Below, one piece after another: positions 32,086 to 43,706 of a DNA stretch of 64,000 nucleotides (position 1 is the stretch's first letter; every line of letters starts with the position of its first letter). Source of the stretch: Streptomyces naganishii JCM 4654 (GTDB lineage: Bacteria; Actinomycetota; Actinomycetes; Streptomycetales; Streptomycetaceae); the NCBI RefSeq assembly GCF_014650575.1, contig NZ_BMVF01000002.1, positions 248,001-312,000 of the forward strand. Direction: 5' to 3'. A program made the translations under genes and the position numbers. The notes under the pieces are model-generated. The model was given only the letters and a program-made list of their open reading frames with translations, was not told where the DNA came from and searched no databases.

Positions 32086-32720
32086 GCGCGCGGATTCTCG
32101 TCGTCGACAACTACGACAGCTTCGTCTTCAACCTGGTCCAGTACCTCTACCAGCTGGGCGCCGAGTGCGAGGTGCTGCGCAACGACGAGGTGTCGACCGC
32201 ACACGCCCAGGACGGCTTCGACGGGGTGCTGCTCTCTCCTGGGCCCGGCACGCCCGAGCAGGCCGGCGTCTGCGTCGACATGGTGCGCCACTGCGCCGCC
32301 ACCGGCGTCCCCGTCTTCGGCGTGTGCCTCGGCATGCAGTCCATGCAGGTGGCGTACGGCGGCGTGGTGGACCGGGCGCCCGAGCTGCTGCACGGCAAGA
32401 CCTCGCCGGTGGAGCACGAGGGCAAGGGCGTCTTCGCCGGGCTGCCCTCGCCCTTCACCGCGACCCGCTACCACTCCCTGGCCGCCGAGCCGGCCACCGT
32501 GCCCGCCGAGCTGGAGGTCACGGCCCGTACGCACGACGGCATCATCATGGGCCTGCGCCACCGCGAACTGCCCGTCGAGGGCGTGCAGTTCCACCCCGAG
32601 TCGGTGCTGACCGAGCACGGGCACCGGATGCTGGCCAACTGGCTGGTGGAGTGCGGGGACCAGCAGGCGGTGGCGAGGTCGGCGGGGCTCGCCCCGGTGG
32701 TGGGCAGGGCCACGGCGTGA
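32082..32720 (+). CDS. pabA: glutamine amidotransferase, PabA/TrpG type
   Basis: The glutaminase subunit that feeds ammonia to aminodeoxychorismate or anthranilate synthase. The 212-residue protein has the catalytic Cys in GVCLGMQSM and His-Glu in QFHPESV, plus the NYDSFVFNLVQYL start. No partner subunit is adjacent, so pabA versus trpG cannot be fully settled; the location matches pabA in Streptomyces. It overlaps both neighbours by GTGA. Confidence 0.88.
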   Translation: MSARILVVDNYDSFVFNLVQYLYQLGAECEVLRNDEVSTAHAQDGFDGVLLSPGPGTPEQAGVCVDMVRHCAATGVPVFGVCLGMQSMQVAYGGVVDRAPELLHGKTSPVEHEGKGVFAGLPSPFTATRYHSLAAEPATVPAELEVTARTHDGIIMGLRHRELPVEGVQFHPESVLTEHGHRMLANWLVECGDQQAVARSAGLAPVVGRATA

Positions 32721-33868
32721 CCGCGCTGCGCCCCGAGCGCGAGTCCGGCGCCGACTGGTACGGCACGGGGGGCCACGACGCCTCACGGGAGCCGTACGCC
32801 TCGGCGCCGTACGACCCGCGTGGCTCGGCGGCGCGGTACGCCTCTCCCGGCACGCCCCCGGGCTACGCCTCTCCCGGCACGCCCCCCGGGTACGCGTATC
32901 CCGGCCCGGCCCCCGGGCCCGCCGGGCCGCATCCCGGAGCCTCCGCTCCGCCACCCGCGGACGAGGAGACGATGGCGCTGCGGCTGCCGGAACCGCCGTC
33001 TGACGCCCCATCGGCCACAGCCACCACATCAGCCACACCGGGCGGCCGCGCGGCCCGCAGAAGGGCCGTCAAGGGCCGCCACGGCCGTCACGGCGGAGCG
33101 GCGGGGGGAACGCACCGGGGCCCGGCGGACGAGGACGCCGGTTCGTCCCGGCCGCTGTCCCGGGTGGAGGCCCGCCGGCGGGCCCGGGCCCGCAGACCGA
33201 GCGCCGGCGTCCTCATCAGCCGGGTCGTCGGCGAGGTGTTCATCACCACCGGCGTGGTGATGCTCCTCTTCGTCACCTACCAGCTGTGGTGGACCAACGT
33301 GCGGGCGCACGCCGAGGCGGGCAACGAGGCGCACCAGCTCCAGAACGACTGGGCGAGCGGCAAGCGCAGCCCGGGCGTCTTCGAACCGGGGCAGGGCTTC
33401 GCCATCCTGCACATCCCCGCGCTGGACGTGGTCGTGCCGATCGCCGAGGGCACCAGCAAGTCCAAGGTGCTCGACAAGGGCATGGTCGGGCACTACGGGC
33501 GCGGCGACCTGAACACGGCGATGCCCGACGCGAAGACCGGCAACTTCGGGCTCGCCGGTCACCGCAACACCCACGGGGAGCCCTTCCGGTACATCAACAG
33601 GCTCAAGCCGGGCGACGCGATCGTGGTGGAGACGCAGGACACGTACTTCGTCTACAAGATGACGTCGACGCTGCCGGTGACGTCACCGGCGAACACCAGT
33701 GTCCTGGATCCGATCCCCAAGGGGTCGGGCTTCACCCGGCCCGGCCGCTACATCACGCTGACCACCTGCACGCCGGAGTTCACCAGCACGTACCGGCTGA
33801 TCGTCTGGGGCAGGATGGTGGAGGAACGGCCGCGCAGCAAGGGCAAGCCGGATGCGCTCGTCAGTTAA
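32717..33868 (+). CDS. class E sortase (second, long N-terminus)
   Basis: A 383-residue sortase with about 160 residues of proline/glycine-rich and basic sequence before the membrane segment (about 172-195, GEVFITTGVVMLLFVTYQLWW). The catalytic His is in NFGLAGHRN and Cys in TLTTCTPEF. The N-terminus has a repeated YASPGTPPG unit (32840-32895). The GTG overlaps the pabA stop. It is closely related to the next gene. Confidence 0.93.
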   Translation: MTALRPERESGADWYGTGGHDASREPYASAPYDPRGSAARYASPGTPPGYASPGTPPGYAYPGPAPGPAGPHPGASAPPPADEETMALRLPEPPSDAPSATATTSATPGGRAARRRAVKGRHGRHGGAAGGTHRGPADEDAGSSRPLSRVEARRRARARRPSAGVLISRVVGEVFITTGVVMLLFVTYQLWWTNVRAHAEAGNEAHQLQNDWASGKRSPGVFEPGQGFAILHIPALDVVVPIAEGTSKSKVLDKGMVGHYGRGDLNTAMPDAKTGNFGLAGHRNTHGEPFRYINRLKPGDAIVVETQDTYFVYKMTSTLPVTSPANTSVLDPIPKGSGFTRPGRYITLTTCTPEFTSTYRLIVWGRMVEERPRSKGKPDALVS

Positions 33869-33874
33869 GGGCAG

Positions 33875-34633
33875 ATGAAGACAGTGGCAGCGACCACGGA
33901 CGACACGGCAGAGCACCTCGAGGACGACCCCGCCCCGGCCGCGCGCCGCAGGGGGACCCGCCCGCTGGCCCTCGCCGTGAGCGTCCTCGGTGAACTCCTC
34001 ATCACGGCGGGCCTGGTCCTCGGCCTGTTCGTCGTCTACTCCCTGTGGTGGACCAACGTCATAGCGGACCGCAAGGCCGACCAGCAGGGCCACAAGGTCC
34101 GCGACGAGTGGGCCCAGTCCGCGCCCGGCGGTCCCGGCGCCCTGGACACCAAGGACGGCATCGGCTTCCTGCACGTGCCGTCGATGAGGAACGGCGAGGT
34201 GCTGGTCAAGAAGGGCACCTCCACCGACGTCCTCGACGACGGCGTGGCCGGCTACTACACCGACCCGGTCAAGGCGACCCTCCCGACGGCGGGCGGCACG
34301 GGCAACTTCGCCCTCGCCGCGCACCGGGACGGCCACGGCGCGAAGTTCCACAACATCGACAAGGTCGCCAAGGGCGACCCGATCGTCTTCGAGACCCGCG
34401 ACAAGTGGTACGTCTACAAGGTCTACGCGATCCTCGACGAGACCTCGAAGTACGACGTCAAGGTGCTCTCCGCGGTCCCCAGGGAGTCGGGCGTCACCAA
34501 GCCCGGCCACTACATCACCCTGACCACCTGCACCCCGGTCTACACGTCCCGCTACCGCTACGTGGTCTGGGGCGAACTCGTCCGCGTTGACAGGGTCGAC
34601 AGCAGGCGCACCCCGCCGAGGGAACTGCGCTGA
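33875..34633 (+). CDS. class E sortase (third)
   Basis: A 252-residue sortase with a membrane segment at about 37-58 and the motifs NFALAAHRDGHG and TLTTCTPVY. Its catalytic domain is closely similar to that of the second copy, suggesting tandem duplication. In S. coelicolor two adjacent class E sortases are needed for aerial hyphae and chaplin anchoring; this pair is the likely equivalent. Confidence 0.93.
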   Translation: MKTVAATTDDTAEHLEDDPAPAARRRGTRPLALAVSVLGELLITAGLVLGLFVVYSLWWTNVIADRKADQQGHKVRDEWAQSAPGGPGALDTKDGIGFLHVPSMRNGEVLVKKGTSTDVLDDGVAGYYTDPVKATLPTAGGTGNFALAAHRDGHGAKFHNIDKVAKGDPIVFETRDKWYVYKVYAILDETSKYDVKVLSAVPRESGVTKPGHYITLTTCTPVYTSRYRYVVWGELVRVDRVDSRRTPPRELR

Positions 34634-34638
34634 CGCGG

Positions 34639-34672
34639 CAGGCGCCGGCCACGGGGACGTGGCCGGCGCCTG
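34639..34672. terminator. bidirectional terminator, sortase and pknB
   Basis: A 14-bp stem (34639-34652 with 34659-34672) and 6-nt loop lie between the convergent sortase and pknB genes. Confidence 0.8.
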
Positions 34673-34712
34673 GGCGGACGGACCGGGTGGCCGGCCGCGG
34701 GTGACCCCGCGG

Positions 34713-36713
<2,001 letters not shown>

Positions 36714-36884
36714 AGCTACCTACCAGCCCTCTCCGTCGGTCCCGACCGGCACCACCTGAGTGCCGTCGGAGCTGCCGTCCGGGCCTACCGTACCCGGCTC
36801 GCTCTGTGTGACCTGGCCAAGCCCGTCACCCGATACAGGACCGGTATCGCAACGTGCACCGATGTGAAGGGGACGTGAGCGGGG

Positions 36885-38369
36885 TCACTTCTTGGAGTTG
36901 ATGACCGCCTCCATCACGCTCTTGGCGATGGGCGCCGCGAGGCCGCCGCCGGAGATGTCGTCGCGGTTGGCGTTCTCGTCCTCGACCACCACCGCCACCG
37001 CGACCGGCGAGCTGCCGTCGGGGAGCTTGGCGTAGGAGATGAACCAGGCGTAGGGGTTCGCGCTGTTGGCGACACCGTGCTGGGCGGTACCGGTCTTGCC
37101 GCCCACGGTGACGTTCGGGATCTGCGCGTTCTTGCCGGTTCCGTCCTTGACGACGGTCTCCATCATCGACTGCAGGATCTGAGCGTTCTGCGCCGACAGC
37201 GGCCGGCTCAGCTCCTGCGGCTCGGTCTTCTCCAGCGGGTCGAGGTTCGGCGTCTGGAGCATGTCGACCATGTAGGGCTTCATCAGCTTGCCGTCGTTGG
37301 CGACGGCGGAGGCCACCATGGCCATCTGCAGCGGGGTCGCCGCGGTCTCGAACTGGCCGATGGAGCTGAGCGCGGTCGAGGGCCGGTTCATCTCCTCGGG
37401 GAAGTTGGAGGACGCCGTGCGCACCGGCGTGTACTGCTCGGCGTCGAAGCCGAACTTCTTCGCCTCCGTGAGCATCTTGTCCTTGCCGAGGTCGGCGCCG
37501 ATCTTGCCGAAGACGGTGTTGCAGGACACCCGCAGCGCCTCACGCATGGTGGCGTTCTTGCAGGGGATGTCGCCCTCGTTCTTCAGCTCGGTGTGCGTGT
37601 CCGGCAGCGTGTACGGCAGCGGGGAGTCGGTCGCCTCGTCAGCGGACTTGTAGAGCCCGTTCTCCAGCGCGGCCGCCGCGGTGACCACCTTGAACGTGGA
37701 GCCGGGCGGGTACGTCTCGCGCAGCGCCCGGTTCAGCATCGGGTCGGCCGGGTTGGCGTTCTTCTGGAGCTTCTTCCAGGCCTCGGCGTCCGTGTTGGAG
37801 GCGCCGGCGAAGGACGACGGGTCGTAGGAGGGGTAGGAGGCGAGCGCGAGGATCTTGCCGGTGGAGGGGTCCAGCGCGACCGCCGCGCCCTTGCCGCCGG
37901 TCTCCTTCAGACCGTTGTACGCCGCCTTCTGCGCGGCCGCGTTCAGCGTGGTGACCACGTTGCCGCCCTGCTTGGGCTTGCCGGTGATCATGTCCAGGGT
38001 GTTGCGGAAGAACAGCCGGTCGTCGTTGCCGGTGAGGATGCCGTCCTCGATGTTCTCCAGCTGGTTGGCGCCGAAGGCCTGCGAGGCGTAGCCGGTGACG
38101 GGCGCCCACATGGGACCGTCCTTGTACGTCCGCTTGTACTTGAGGTCGTTGAGGCCGTTGCTCTTGGTCTCGGTCGACCCCGTGACCGGGCTGCCGCCGA
38201 CGATGATGTCGCCGCGCGGGGTGGAGTAGCGGGCGATGGTGACGCGGCGGTTCTTGTCGTCGTTCTTGAGGCTGTCCGCCTTGACGTACTGGAGCCAGTT
38301 GTCGCGGATCAGCAGGGTGAGGACCAACAGGCCGCAGAAGATCGCGATCCGGCGCAGGGGCTTGTTCAC
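36885..38369 (-). CDS. pbpA: class B penicillin-binding protein (PbpA)
   Basis: A 494-residue transpeptidase that cross-links peptidoglycan with the SEDS polymerase next to it. The N-terminal membrane segment is at about 5-22. Active-site motifs are SxxK in PGSTFK, SxN in VSCNTVF and KTG in GGKTGTAQ. The GTG start overlaps the SEDS gene stop by 4 nt, tying their synthesis. The longer frame upstream lies inside the SEDS gene and is not coding. Confidence 0.96.
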   Translation of the reverse strand: MNKPLRRIAIFCGLLVLTLLIRDNWLQYVKADSLKNDDKNRRVTIARYSTPRGDIIVGGSPVTGSTETKSNGLNDLKYKRTYKDGPMWAPVTGYASQAFGANQLENIEDGILTGNDDRLFFRNTLDMITGKPKQGGNVVTTLNAAAQKAAYNGLKETGGKGAAVALDPSTGKILALASYPSYDPSSFAGASNTDAEAWKKLQKNANPADPMLNRALRETYPPGSTFKVVTAAAALENGLYKSADEATDSPLPYTLPDTHTELKNEGDIPCKNATMREALRVSCNTVFGKIGADLGKDKMLTEAKKFGFDAEQYTPVRTASSNFPEEMNRPSTALSSIGQFETAATPLQMAMVASAVANDGKLMKPYMVDMLQTPNLDPLEKTEPQELSRPLSAQNAQILQSMMETVVKDGTGKNAQIPNVTVGGKTGTAQHGVANSANPYAWFISYAKLPDGSSPVAVAVVVEDENANRDDISGGGLAAPIAKSVMEAVINSKK

Positions 38370-39802
38370 GGGCGGACCACCTGGGTCATCTCGGCGTCGG
38401 GGTTGGAGGCGGGGGCGGGCGCCGGGCGGCGCGCGGTGTCGCTGATCCGGATGAGGATGCCGACGAGCGCCCAGTTGGCGATCACCGACGAACCGCCGTA
38501 CGCGACGAAGGGCATCGTCATACCGGTGAGCGGGATGAGGCCCATCACACCGCCGGAGACCACGAACACCTGGAGCGCGAAGGCGCCCGACAGGCCGATG
38601 GCCAGCAGCTTGCCGAACGGGTCGCGGGCCGCCAGCGCGGTGCGCACACCCCGCTCCACGATCAGGCCGTAGATCAGCAGCAGCGCCATGATCCCGGCCA
38701 GGCCCAGCTCCTCGCCGAACGTGGCGAGGATGAAGTCGGAGTTGGCCGCGAACCGGATGAGGTCGGAGTGGCCCTGCCCGAGGCCGGAGCCGAGGGTGCC
38801 GCCGGAGCCGAAGGCCCACAGCGCCTGCATCGACTGCTCGGAGTGGCCGCCGACGCCCGCCTGGCTGAGCGTGTACTCCTTCATCGGGTCCAGCCACGCC
38901 TGGACGCGCATCTTCACGTGCGGTTCGAAGCTCGCCACGCCGACGGCGCCGGCCGCGGACATCAGCAGACCGAAGACGATCCAGCTGGTCCGCTCGGTGG
39001 CGACGTACAGCATGATGACGAACATCCCGAAGAACAGCAGCGAGGTGCCGAGGTCCGTCTCGAAGACCAGGATGAGGATCGAGATGAACCAGACCACCAG
39101 GATCGGGCCGAGGTCACGGCCGCGCGGCAGGTACAGGCCCATGAAGCGGCGGCTGGCCAGGGCGAGCGCGTCCCGCTTCACCATCAGGTAGCCCGCGAAG
39201 AAGATCGCGAGCACGATCTTGGCGAACTCGCCCGGCTGGATGGAGAAACCGGCGACCGAGATCCAGATCTTGGCGCCGTAGATGTTGGCGCCCAGGCCCG
39301 GCACCAGCGGCAGCAGCAGCAGGACCAGCGCGCCGACCATGGAGATGTACGTGTAGCGCTGCAGGACCCTGTGGTCCTTGAGGAAGATCAGCACCACGAT
39401 GAACAGGGCGATGCCCATCGCCGTGTAGAGCAGCTGCCGGGGCGCGGCCGTGCCCGCCTGCTTGATGGACTGCAGCAGCTTGGACTGGTCCAGACGCCAG
39501 ATGACGACCAGGCCGAGCCCGTTGAGCAGGGTGGCCAGCGGCAGCAGCAGCGGGTCCGCGTACGGCGCGAACTTGCGCACGACGAGGTGGGCGACGCCGG
39601 CCAGCAGACCCAGGCCCAGGCCGTAGCTCAGCAGCCCCGAGGGCACCTGGTTGTTGATGGCCAGGCCCACGTTGGCGTAGGCGAACACCGGGATGACGAC
39701 CGCGAAGACCAGCAGCGCCAGCTCGGTGTTGCGCCGGCTGGGCGCGCCGATGGCGCCGATCGTGGACGTGTGGTGCGTCGACGGATTGGTAGTACTGCTC
39801 AT
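38366..39802 (-). CDS. SEDS glycosyltransferase, RodA/FtsW type
   Basis: A 478-residue multi-pass protein that polymerises glycan strands from lipid II. About twelve membrane segments are visible. Family motifs include GAKIWISVAGFSIQPGEFAK and FGEELGLAG, and the C-terminal PLTGMTMPFVAYGGSS. In actinobacteria the copy beside pbpA, pstP and pknB is usually called RodA and acts in growth; the division copy lies in the dcw cluster. The tail is A/P-rich. Confidence 0.95.
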   Translation of the reverse strand: MSSTTNPSTHHTSTIGAIGAPSRRNTELALLVFAVVIPVFAYANVGLAINNQVPSGLLSYGLGLGLLAGVAHLVVRKFAPYADPLLLPLATLLNGLGLVVIWRLDQSKLLQSIKQAGTAAPRQLLYTAMGIALFIVVLIFLKDHRVLQRYTYISMVGALVLLLLPLVPGLGANIYGAKIWISVAGFSIQPGEFAKIVLAIFFAGYLMVKRDALALASRRFMGLYLPRGRDLGPILVVWFISILILVFETDLGTSLLFFGMFVIMLYVATERTSWIVFGLLMSAAGAVGVASFEPHVKMRVQAWLDPMKEYTLSQAGVGGHSEQSMQALWAFGSGGTLGSGLGQGHSDLIRFAANSDFILATFGEELGLAGIMALLLIYGLIVERGVRTALAARDPFGKLLAIGLSGAFALQVFVVSGGVMGLIPLTGMTMPFVAYGGSSVIANWALVGILIRISDTARRPAPAPASNPDAEMTQVVRP

Positions 39803-39829
39803 CGTGTGACAGGGCCTCTCACGGCTTGC

Positions 39830-41404
39830 CTACTGCTTACCGCACAGCGAGACGACCTTCTGCTCTTCCTCCGAGAGAGTGGGGCCGGGGCTGGGAGTGG
39901 GCGCGGTCGCGGACTTGGACGGAGACGTGGACGGGGACGGGGACTTGGCCGACGCCGACGGGTTGGGCGTCGGCGTCGCCTTGGACGTGAAGGCGGTGCG
40001 GGTGGTTCCCGTGGTGGCGCCGGCGCCGGTGGTGCCCTTGGCCCTGCCCTGGGCCGTCCTGGAGCTGTTCTGGGACTCGGCGGTGCGCCGCTCGGCCTCC
40101 TTCTTGCAGGCGGAGGCCTGCACGGACAGCTCGTCGACCTTCTTGCGGGCCTCGTCCAGACCGCCCTCGGCGATCGTGGCCTTCACCTGCTTCTGCTGGT
40201 AGGGCGGCAGGTACTTGAGTTCGATCTCGGGGTGGTCCTTCTGTACCTCGGACAGCTTCACCCAGGCCAGGTCCTGGCTGATGCCCCGGTACAGCGCCAC
40301 GTGCTCGTCGTTGGCGCCGACGAAGTACTGCGTCTGCGTCCAGCGGTAGCCGCCGTAGAGCCCGCCGCCGATCACGGCGAGCGCGAGGACGCCGTAGAAG
40401 GATCTCTTGAGCCACCTGCGGCCCTTCCTCGGCTTGACGAAGTCCTCGTCGTCGTAGCCGCCGAAGCCGGCGGCCGGGACGTAGCCGGTGGTGTCGCCGG
40501 AGCCGGGCGGGCCGAACTCGCCGCCCCCGCCGCCCTGTCCGGGCAGCCGGCGGCCGAGGCCGGAGGCGCGGCCGGCCGGGGTCTGCATGATGCCGTTGTC
40601 GTGCAGGTGGTTCTGGTTCTCGGCGACCGCGCCGACCACGACCGGGGTGTCGGACAGCTGCCCGGCGAGGGTGTCGCCGGTGTCCAGGTCCAGCACGTCG
40701 GCGACGATCACGGTGATGTTGTCCGGGCCGCCGCCGCGCAGCGCGAGCTGGATCAGCTCCTGCACGGTCTCCTGCGGGCCCTGGTAGCTGGCGAGGGTCT
40801 CCTCCATCGTCTGGTGGGAGACGACGCCGGACAGGCCGTCGGAGCAGATCAGGTAGCGGTCGCCGGCGCGGACCTCGCGGACGGACAGGTCGGGCTCGAC
40901 GTGCTCGCCGCTGCCGAGGGCGCGCATCAGCAGGGCGCGCTGCGGGTGGGTGCTGGCCTCCTCCTCGGTGATGCGTCCCTCGTCGACGAGGCGCTGCACC
41001 CAGGTGTGGTCCTGCGTGATCTGTGTGAGCACGCCGTCGCGCAGCAGGTAGGCGCGCGAGTCGCCGACGTGCACGAGGCCGAGCCGCTGGCCGGTCCACA
41101 GCAGGGCGGTGAGCGTGGTGCCCATGCCCTCGAGCTGGGGGTCCTCCTCGACCATGGTGCGCAGCTGGTCGTTGGCGCGCTGCACGGCCTGGCCGAGCGA
41201 GGTGAGCAGGTCGGAGCCCGGGATGTCGTCGTCGAGGGCGACGATGGTGGAGATCACCTCGGAGGAGGCGACCTCGCCGGCGGCCTGGCCGCCCATGCCG
41301 TCGGCGATCGCGAGCAGGCGCGGGCCGGCGTAACCGGAGTCCTCGTTGCCCTCGCGGATCATGCCTTTGTGCGATCCGGCGGCGAAGCGCAGTGACAGAC
41401 TCAT
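39830..41404 (-). CDS. pstP: PP2C Ser/Thr phosphatase PstP
   Basis: The 524-residue phosphatase reverses PknB phosphorylation. The PP2C metal-binding motifs are all present: EDSGY, ADGMGG, HVGDSRAYLL, CSDGLSG and GGPDNITV. A membrane segment at about 325-345 (FYGVLALAVIGGGLYGGYRW) leads to an external region with an S/T/P-rich tail. I chose the ATG at 41404 with GAGGTG just upstream; an ATG at 41434 is possible. Confidence 0.95.
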   Translation of the reverse strand: MSLSLRFAAGSHKGMIREGNEDSGYAGPRLLAIADGMGGQAAGEVASSEVISTIVALDDDIPGSDLLTSLGQAVQRANDQLRTMVEEDPQLEGMGTTLTALLWTGQRLGLVHVGDSRAYLLRDGVLTQITQDHTWVQRLVDEGRITEEEASTHPQRALLMRALGSGEHVEPDLSVREVRAGDRYLICSDGLSGVVSHQTMEETLASYQGPQETVQELIQLALRGGGPDNITVIVADVLDLDTGDTLAGQLSDTPVVVGAVAENQNHLHDNGIMQTPAGRASGLGRRLPGQGGGGGEFGPPGSGDTTGYVPAAGFGGYDDEDFVKPRKGRRWLKRSFYGVLALAVIGGGLYGGYRWTQTQYFVGANDEHVALYRGISQDLAWVKLSEVQKDHPEIELKYLPPYQQKQVKATIAEGGLDEARKKVDELSVQASACKKEAERRTAESQNSSRTAQGRAKGTTGAGATTGTTRTAFTSKATPTPNPSASAKSPSPSTSPSKSATAPTPSPGPTLSEEEQKVVSLCGKQ

Positions 41405-41532
41405 GCGCACCTCGCCCGTCGGCTCCGGGTACATCCGCACGGTGCCCACCCTCCGGTCGGGAGCGCGCCGGGGCCCGGGGTGCCGGCCACCGCTGCGTGC
41501 TCGCTCCGCTCGCACTCTTTCATGACGTAGTA

Positions 41533-42054
41533 CTACTTCCGCAGCTCGATGACGGTCTTGCCGATGCGGATCGGCGCGCCCAGCGGGATCGGCGTGGGAG
41601 TCGTCAGCCGGGACCGGTCCAGGTACGTGCCGTTGGTGGATCCGAGGTCCTCGACGATCCACTGGCCGTCGCGGTCCGGGTAGATCCTGGCATGCCTGCT
41701 GGAGGCGTAGTCGTCGTCCAGCACGATCGTGGAGTCGTGCGCGCGGCCCAGGGTGATGGTCTGGCCCTGCAGCGCGACGGTGGTGCCGGTGAGTGTGCCC
41801 TCGGTCACCACGAGCTTGGTCGGGGCGTTGCGGCGCTGCCGGCCGCCGCCGCCGGACTGCTGTCCGCGCTGCTGCGGGGGCGCGGCGGCCTGGCGGGCGG
41901 CCTGCTGCGGCCGGGCCGCCTCGCGGCGGGCGCCGCGCTGGGTGACGCGCGTACCGAACAGGTCGCTGCGGATGACCTGCACGGCCACGATCACGAACAG
42001 CCACAGTACGGCCAGGAAACCCAGCCGCATGACCGTGAGGGTCAGCTCTGACAT
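41533..42054 (-). CDS. fhaB: FHA-domain protein FhaB
   Basis: The 173-residue protein has an N-terminal membrane segment (about 7-26), a Q/R/A-rich linker and a C-terminal FHA domain (about 85-170: ITLGRAHDSTIVLDD; SSRHARI; STNGTYLD). FHA domains bind phosphothreonine. It is the FhaB/FipA-interacting protein that links PknB signalling to the wall machinery in mycobacteria; the role here follows by homology. It is 10 nt after fhaA. Confidence 0.95.
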   Translation of the reverse strand: MSELTLTVMRLGFLAVLWLFVIVAVQVIRSDLFGTRVTQRGARREAARPQQAARQAAAPPQQRGQQSGGGGRQRRNAPTKLVVTEGTLTGTTVALQGQTITLGRAHDSTIVLDDDYASSRHARIYPDRDGQWIVEDLGSTNGTYLDRSRLTTPTPIPLGAPIRIGKTVIELRK

Positions 42055-42064
42055 TGCCCCCGCT

Positions 42065-42928
42065 TCACCCTTCGGCTTGCCTATAGATAACGGTGGTGCT
42101 GCCCACGACGATCCGCGAGCCGTCGCGGAGCGTAGCGCGGGTGGTGTGCTGCCCGTCCACCACGATGCCGTTGGTGGAGCCGAGATCCTGGATCGTCGAG
42201 GGCGTTCCGGTCCGGATCTCGCAGTGCCGACGGGAGACGCCGGGGTCGTCGATCCGCACGTCGGCGTCGGTGCTGCGGCCCAGCACCAGCGTCGGGCGGG
42301 AGATCTGATGGCGGTTGCCGTTGATCTCGATCCAGTAGCGGGTGCGGCCGCCGGCGCTCGCGCCGGGGGCCTGCGTGGGCCGCTGGGAAGCGGGCTGCGG
42401 GTAGCCGTAGCCGCCGGGGCGGCCGGGCGGCGGCGCGGCCGGCATGGGCGGCGCGGCGGCGGGGCCGGCGGCGGGCGGGTAGCCGTAGCCCCCGGGGGCG
42501 CCGGGACGGCCGGACGGGCCCGCGGCGGGCCCCTGGGGGGCCTGCTGGCTGCTGGAGGAGGCGAGCGTGCGGCTGCGCACCCGGTACAGGCCGGTGTCGA
42601 GGTCCTCCGCCTTCTCCAGGTGGACCTTGATCGGGCCCATGAAGGTGTAGCGCTGCTGCTTGGCGTAGTCGCGCACCATGCCGGCGAGCTCGTCGCCGAG
42701 CTGGCCGGAGTACGGGCTCAGGCGCTCGTAGTCGGGCGCGCTGAGTTCGACGATGAAGTCGTTGGGCACGACCGTGCGGTCGCGGTTCCAGATGGTCGCG
42801 TTGTTGTCGCACTCGCGCTGGAGCGCGCCCGCGATCTCCACCGGCTGGACCTCGGACTTGAAGACCTTGGCGAAGGTGCCGTTGACCAGACCTTCGAGAC
42901 GTTGCTCGAACTTCTTCAGGACTCCCAT
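42065..42928 (-). CDS. fhaA: FHA-domain protein FhaA (DUF3662)
   Basis: The 287-residue protein has an N-terminal DUF3662 domain (1-130: KKFEQRLEGLVNGTFAKVFK), a linker of GYGYP repeats (about 140-195) and a C-terminal FHA domain (about 205-285: LVLGRSTDADVRIDDPGVS; STNGIVVDG). In mycobacteria FhaA binds phosphorylated MviN and limits wall synthesis. It is the first gene of the operon. Confidence 0.95.
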   Translation of the reverse strand: MGVLKKFEQRLEGLVNGTFAKVFKSEVQPVEIAGALQRECDNNATIWNRDRTVVPNDFIVELSAPDYERLSPYSGQLGDELAGMVRDYAKQQRYTFMGPIKVHLEKAEDLDTGLYRVRSRTLASSSSQQAPQGPAAGPSGRPGAPGGYGYPPAAGPAAAPPMPAAPPPGRPGGYGYPQPASQRPTQAPGASAGGRTRYWIEINGNRHQISRPTLVLGRSTDADVRIDDPGVSRRHCEIRTGTPSTIQDLGSTNGIVVDGQHTTRATLRDGSRIVVGSTTVIYRQAEG

Positions 42929-43384
42929 GGGGCACCTCCTCCGTCGTTGCCGTCGTGTTGCGTCCTGCTTACCCGGTACTGCTTACTGATCGTATCCACG
43001 CGCCGGTAAATCGGCTGGTTCCCCCTGTCGGCCCCGCCGACCGGTGTCGGCGCCTGCTCCCGCCGTGCTTCTCGCCGTACCTCTGCCCAGGATCGTAGAG
43101 GCGGCTGCAGACCAGTGTCCCGCACCCGGCCGTGGACCTCGCCCGCCTCCCGGGACCACCGGTGCTACCGGTACGAGGTTGATACGTGAACAGGCACAGG
43201 CTGATACGGAGCGGGGGCCTCCAGGGGAGTGGGCGGGGCCGGTCCTCGCGAGGCCGGCGCGGGTGCTCGGGGTGGCGCATGCCCGGGGGAAAGGGATGTG
43301 AACCCACCCCGGACGGCGTGCTAATGTTCTGGATGTCGGAAGGCGCCGGGCCCCAAGGGGCAGGAGCCGGAGGACACACCCAAT
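42929..43384. promoter_or_regulatory. fhaA / tRNA-Leu divergent region
   Basis: A 456-bp gap with no supported gene. A tRNA-Leu promoter is likely at GTGAAC (43298-43303), 18-bp spacer, TAATGT (43322-43327). The fhaA operon promoter must also lie here but I cannot place it with confidence. Confidence 0.5.
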
Positions 43385-43471
43385 GCGCGGGTGGCGGAAT
43401 AGGCAGACGCGCTGGATTCAGGTTCCAGTGCCCGCAAGGGCGTGGGGGTTCAACTCCCCCCTCGCGCACCA
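43385..43471 (+). tRNA. tRNA-Leu (CAG)
   Basis: A class II tRNA with a long variable arm. Acceptor GCGCGGG/CTCGCGC, anticodon CAG at 43419-43421, T-loop GGTTCAACTCC and an encoded CCA (43469-43471). Confidence 0.96.
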
Positions 43472-43472
43472 G

Positions 43473-43597
43473 GGAGCACCGATGAGGGTGCTCCGATTGC
43501 ACCGACGGAACGGGCGGCATCGATCATGATGCCGCCCGTTCCGGTGTTGTGGGCAGAAACACATGGACCGCCGACGGCTGAGGGCCGTCGGCGGTCC
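43473..43597. terminator. three successive hairpins between tRNA-Leu and clc
   Basis: A short stem (GGAGCACC / GGGTGCTCC) from 43473, a perfect 15-bp stem (43506-43520 with 43529-43543), and a perfect 14-bp stem (43565-43578 with 43584-43597) followed by GTTCTGTT. Together they insulate the tRNA from the convergent clc gene. Confidence 0.75.
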
Positions 43598-43706
43598 GTT
43601 CTGTTCAGGCGTCGATCTTCGGTTGCTCTGCTGCGGGCTGCTGTTCGGCCGTGGGCTACGGGTGGCTTGTGAGCAAGGTCTCAGGGCGTTCCGCAGTACC
43701 GGTCGG

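Noticed and set aside
38768..41395. An 875-codon plus-strand frame over rodA/ftsW and pstP
   Set aside because: It crosses two clear minus-strand genes and has no recognisable motif.
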